Positions 61,114-64,000 of a stretch of 64,000 nucleotides of DNA are shown here, piece by piece. A program made the translations under genes and the position numbers. Origin of the DNA: Variovorax gracilis (GTDB lineage Bacteria; Pseudomonadota; Gammaproteobacteria; Burkholderiales; Burkholderiaceae_C); assembly GCF_030317115.1 (NCBI RefSeq), contig NZ_JASZYF010000005.1:124001-188000 (forward strand). Direction: 5' to 3'. Position 1 is the stretch's first letter, and the number at the start of each line of letters is the position of its first letter. Below the pieces are notes generated by a model. The model worked only from the letters and a program-made list of their open reading frames with translations, had not been told where the DNA came from and searched no databases.

Positions 61114-61851
61114 TCAGTGCATGTGCAGCCCGCCGTTGACCGAGAAGTCGGCCCCCGTGGAGTAGCCGCCTTCATCGGTCGCGAGCCACGCGATGATCGA
61201 TGCGATCTCGCTCGGTTCGCCCAGGCGCTTGACGGGAATGGTGGCGACGATCTTGTCGAGCACTTCCTGGCGGATCGCCTTGACCATGTCGGTGCCGATG
61301 TAGCCCGGGCTCACGGTGTTCACCGTCACGCCCTTGTTGGCGAGTTCCTGCGCCAGCGCCATGGTGAAGCCGTGCATCCCGGCCTTGGCGGCCGAGTAGT
61401 TGGTTTGGCCGGCCTGTCCCTTGGCGCCATTGACCGAACTGATGTTGATGATGCGGCCCCAGCCCTTTTCCACCATGTCGCCCACCACCTGCTTGGTGAC
61501 GTTGAACATGCTGTTGAGGTTGGTTTCGATCACCGAGCTCCAGTCCTCCGGCGTCATCTTGAGGAACATGCGGTCCCGTGTGATGCCCGCGTTGTTGACC
61601 AGCACGTCGATGCTGCCGTGCTCCGCCTTGGCCTTGGTGAAAGCCTCGACGGTGGATTCCCAGTCGCCCACATTGCCGACCGACGCGTGGAACTCGAAGC
61701 CTTCCGCTTTCTGTTCCGCCAGCCATTTGGCGTGATCCCGCGTGGGGCCGCAACCAGCGATGACGGTGAACCCGTCCTTGTGAAGGCGTTGGCAAATGGC
61801 CGTTCCGATGCCCCCCATGCCCCCGGTGACGTATGCGACTTTCTTGCTCAT
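61114..61851 (-). CDS. phaB: Acetoacetyl-CoA reductase
   Basis: This 245-residue SDR makes (R)-3-hydroxybutyryl-CoA from acetoacetyl-CoA with NADPH, the second step of PHB synthesis. [43 protein letters not shown] with SAAK, and [14 protein letters not shown] are PhaB signatures that separate it from FabG. It is monocistronic, with its own terminator. phaA and phaC are not in the window. Confidence 0.94.
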   Translation of the reverse strand: MSKKVAYVTGGMGGIGTAICQRLHKDGFTVIAGCGPTRDHAKWLAEQKAEGFEFHASVGNVGDWESTVEAFTKAKAEHGSIDVLVNNAGITRDRMFLKMTPEDWSSVIETNLNSMFNVTKQVVGDMVEKGWGRIINISSVNGAKGQAGQTNYSAAKAGMHGFTMALAQELANKGVTVNTVSPGYIGTDMVKAIRQEVLDKIVATIPVKRLGEPSEIASIIAWLATDEGGYSTGADFSVNGGLHMH

Positions 61852-61983
61852 ATGTGTTCCTTGGTGTGTGCAAGCCCTAACAGGCGCTGTTCACTGTAGC
61901 GAAGTTTCTCACCAACACCCGATCAGGAAAACACTGACCCTTCTTTGCAACCGGGTGTCACAAGCGCTCCATATACTGGATTG

Positions 61984-63003
61984 ATGTCCTCCATTGCGTT
62001 GATCGATATCGCCAAGTCCTGGGGCGAAAGTACTGCCTTGCACGCGGTCAACCTCCGCATCGAACCTGGATCCTTCTGCGTTTTACTCGGCCCTTCCGGT
62101 TGCGGCAAGTCGACGACGTTGCGCATCGTTGCAGGTCTGGAGACCGCAAGCAGCGGAAAAGTGCTGATCGACGGGCGCGACGTGACGACCTTGCCGCCTG
62201 CCCAGCGCGGCATTGCCATGGTGTTCCAGAACTACGCGCTCTTTCCGCACTTGAGCGTGGCCGACAACATCACCTTCGGCCTGTCCGTGCGCAAGACGCC
62301 AGCGGCCGAATCGGCCAAGCGGCTGAGCGATGCCGCAGCCCTGCTGGGACTGGGGGCACTGCTGGACCGCAAGCCGTCGCAGCTCTCCGGCGGCCAGCAG
62401 CAAAGAGTCGCTCTCGGCCGCGCCTTGGTCGCGCAAGCCAAGGTTTGTCTCATGGATGAACCACTGTCCAACCTGGACGCGCAATTGCGGCAGGACATGC
62501 GGCGTGAATTGCGCGATCTCCAGCGCCAACTCGGGCTCACCGTGGTCTACGTCACGCACGACCAGGCCGAGGCGATGAGCATGGCAGACCAGGTCATCCT
62601 GCTGAACCAGGGGCGGGTCGAACAGGCCGGCATGCCGCGCGATCTCTATGCGCGGCCCGCCACCACTTTCGCGGGACGCTTCATCGGCACGCCGCCGATG
62701 AACCTTGTCGCACTCGACGACCACGGGCGCATCGCCGCCAGCGACATCGCGACCGGCGTGCAAGCCGCCATGCTCGGCGTGCGACCCGAGGCGATCGCGC
62801 TCGATCCGCAAGGCATCCCCGCGACCGTGCAGAGCGTGGAATACCTCGGCGCCGACCTGGTGCTGCGCTGCGGCATCGGATCGCAGACGCTGCTGGTGCG
62901 CACTGCCGGCCAGCACCGCGCCGAGCCGGGCGACCGCGTCGGCCTGCGCTGGGCGCCCGAGGACTCGCACGGCTTCGACGCCGGCGGACAACGGATCGAT
63001 TGA
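61984..63003 (+). CDS. ABC transporter ATPase, UgpC/MalK-like
   Basis: This 339-residue ATPase has Walker A GPSGCGKST, signature LSGGQQQRVALGRA, Walker B VCLMDEPLSNLD, the H-loop VTHDQAEAMSM and a C-terminal TOBE-type regulatory domain. ATG 61984 begins MSSIALIDIAKSW. It lies 28 bases before a binding-protein gene resembling UgpB, so sn-glycerol 3-phosphate or a related organophosphate or sugar is the likely cargo. Confidence 0.9.
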   Translation: MSSIALIDIAKSWGESTALHAVNLRIEPGSFCVLLGPSGCGKSTTLRIVAGLETASSGKVLIDGRDVTTLPPAQRGIAMVFQNYALFPHLSVADNITFGLSVRKTPAAESAKRLSDAAALLGLGALLDRKPSQLSGGQQQRVALGRALVAQAKVCLMDEPLSNLDAQLRQDMRRELRDLQRQLGLTVVYVTHDQAEAMSMADQVILLNQGRVEQAGMPRDLYARPATTFAGRFIGTPPMNLVALDDHGRIAASDIATGVQAAMLGVRPEAIALDPQGIPATVQSVEYLGADLVLRCGIGSQTLLVRTAGQHRAEPGDRVGLRWAPEDSHGFDAGGQRID

Positions 63004-63031
63004 TTCTTCACCCCAAAGGAAAAAAAAGACC

Positions 63032-64000
63032 ATGCAACGCAAGACTTTCATCCGGACGCTCGCCGTCCAACTGATGGCCGCCGGCGGCCTCTTCGCCGGC
63101 GCCGCGACAGTGCTGCACGCACAGACGCCGGTGGAACTGCAGTTCTATTACCCGGTGGCAGTCGGCGGCCCGATCGCGAAGACCATCGACGGATTCGCAG
63201 CCGGTTTCATGAAAGAGAACCCCAACGTCAAGGTCACCCCGATCTATGCGGGCACCTACCAGGAAACCATCGTCAAGGCGCTGACCGCGCACAAGTCGGG
63301 GACGCCGCCGGTCACCTCCGTGCTGCTGTCGACCGACATGTTCACGCTGATCGACGAAGACGCGATCGTTCCCTTCGACGACTTCGTGAAGACAGCCGAG
63401 GACAAGGCCTGGCTGAACGGTTTCTACAAGGCCTTCATGATGAACAGCCAGACCGGCGGCAAGACCTGGGGAATTCCGTTCCAGCGCTCGACCGTCGTCA
63501 TGTACTGGAACAAGGAGTTGTTCAAGGAAGCCGGTCTCGATCCCAACAAGCCGCCGACGACCTGGGCCGAACTCAAGGACGCCGCCACCAAGCTGACCAG
63601 GAAGGATGCGAGTGGCAAGGTCACGCAGTGGGGCGTGCAGATTCCGTCGAGCGGCTTCCCCTACTGGTTGTTCCAGACGCTGACCACGCCCAATGACACC
63701 ATCCTCGCGAACGAGGCCGGCACCGCCGTCCGGTTCGACGATCCGAAGGTGATCGAGGCGCTGCAATACTGGGTCGACCTCGGCAAGGCCGGCATCCACC
63801 CGCCGGGCGTGGTCGAGTGGGGCACCACGCCCAAGGACTTCTTCGAGAAAAAGGCCGCGATCATCTACACCACCACCGGCAACCTGACCAACATCAAGGC
63901 GAACGCGAAGTTCGACTTTGGCGTCGGCATGATCCCCGGCAACAAGCGCAAGGGCTCGCCGACCGGCGGCGGCAACTTCTACATCTTCAAGAAGTCGACG
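63032..64000 (+). CDS. ABC transporter solute-binding protein, UgpB-like, truncated by window end
   Basis: The first 323 residues of a family-1 binding protein are present. They comprise a signal peptide (about 1-30, ending VLHAQT), the mature start VELQFYYPVAVGGPIAKTID, and motifs also seen in UgpB such as VTPIYAGTYQETIVKALTAH and STVVMYWNKELFKEAGLDP. AAAGGA precedes ATG 63032. The C-terminal third and any permease genes lie outside. Glycerol 3-phosphate is the best guess for ligand. Confidence 0.88.
   Translation, partial: MQRKTFIRTLAVQLMAAGGLFAGAATVLHAQTPVELQFYYPVAVGGPIAKTIDGFAAGFMKENPNVKVTPIYAGTYQETIVKALTAHKSGTPPVTSVLLSTDMFTLIDEDAIVPFDDFVKTAEDKAWLNGFYKAFMMNSQTGGKTWGIPFQRSTVVMYWNKELFKEAGLDPNKPPTTWAELKDAATKLTRKDASGKVTQWGVQIPSSGFPYWLFQTLTTPNDTILANEAGTAVRFDDPKVIEALQYWVDLGKAGIHPPGVVEWGTTPKDFFEKKAAIIYTTTGNLTNIKANAKFDFGVGMIPGNKRKGSPTGGGNFYIFKKST

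Overview
The window is chromosomal DNA of a high-GC betaproteobacterium, most likely Comamonadaceae and close to Variovorax. The evidence is the gene content (pyruvate dehydrogenase E1/E2 of the homodimeric type, isc operon ending in fdx, PHB enzymes, an orphan Bug-type binding protein, a Burkholderiales-type porin, DUF883 and DUF4124 proteins) and the strong GC bias at third codon positions. That bias also creates many long antisense shadow frames. I see no prophage, transposase, CRISPR array, rRNA operon or replication origin. One tRNA gene (Val, anticodon CAC) is present.

Layout. 1-3.3 kb: end of aceF and complete aceE on the minus strand. A two-component pair (membrane histidine kinase and FixJ-type regulator) is divergent from aceE and ends at a strong terminator. 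6.7-14.6 kb: housekeeping genes (folD, prlC, a DUF4124-glutaredoxin protein, rpiA, pyrD), two small envelope proteins, an L-2-hydroxyglutarate-oxidase-like flavoprotein and a 48-residue proline-rich protein. 15-18.5 kb: AraC and LysR regulators and a porin, followed by about 0.9 kb without a convincing gene. 19.4-25.8 kb: tRNA-Val, dnaQ and iscR-iscS-iscU-iscA-hscB-hscA-fdx, with an IscR-like site and a nested inverted repeat in the leader. 25.8-31.5 kb: uvrB, an aromatic aminotransferase, an intracellular PHB depolymerase with an unusual basic tail, and a stand-alone RnfB-like ferredoxin. 31.5-39.6 kb: a propionyl-CoA to succinyl-CoA operon (methylmalonyl-CoA mutase, MeaB, two carboxylase subunits, probable epimerase) with a divergent GntR regulator. 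39.7-43.4 kb: dusA and two MFS exporters.

43.4-57 kb is the accessory part. A minus-strand catabolic operon (cupin dioxygenase, SDR, Bug binding protein, SDR, IclR) is divergent from a polyol operon (sorbitol/mannitol-type ABC transporter, mannitol-dehydrogenase-family enzyme, SmoS-like SDR, AraC activator, xylulokinase). The shared promoter region holds two copies of a 16-bp IclR-like box. The first gene of the polyol operon, for the binding protein, is broken by a frameshift that looks like a 4-bp tandem duplication.

57-64 kb: three short unknown genes, a YbaL/Kef-type antiporter, dctA, phaB (acetoacetyl-CoA reductase) and the start of a Ugp-like ABC transporter that runs off the end. Metabolically the window joins pyruvate and propionate entry into the TCA cycle, PHB synthesis and mobilisation, C4-dicarboxylate uptake, and uptake and oxidation of sugar alcohols.
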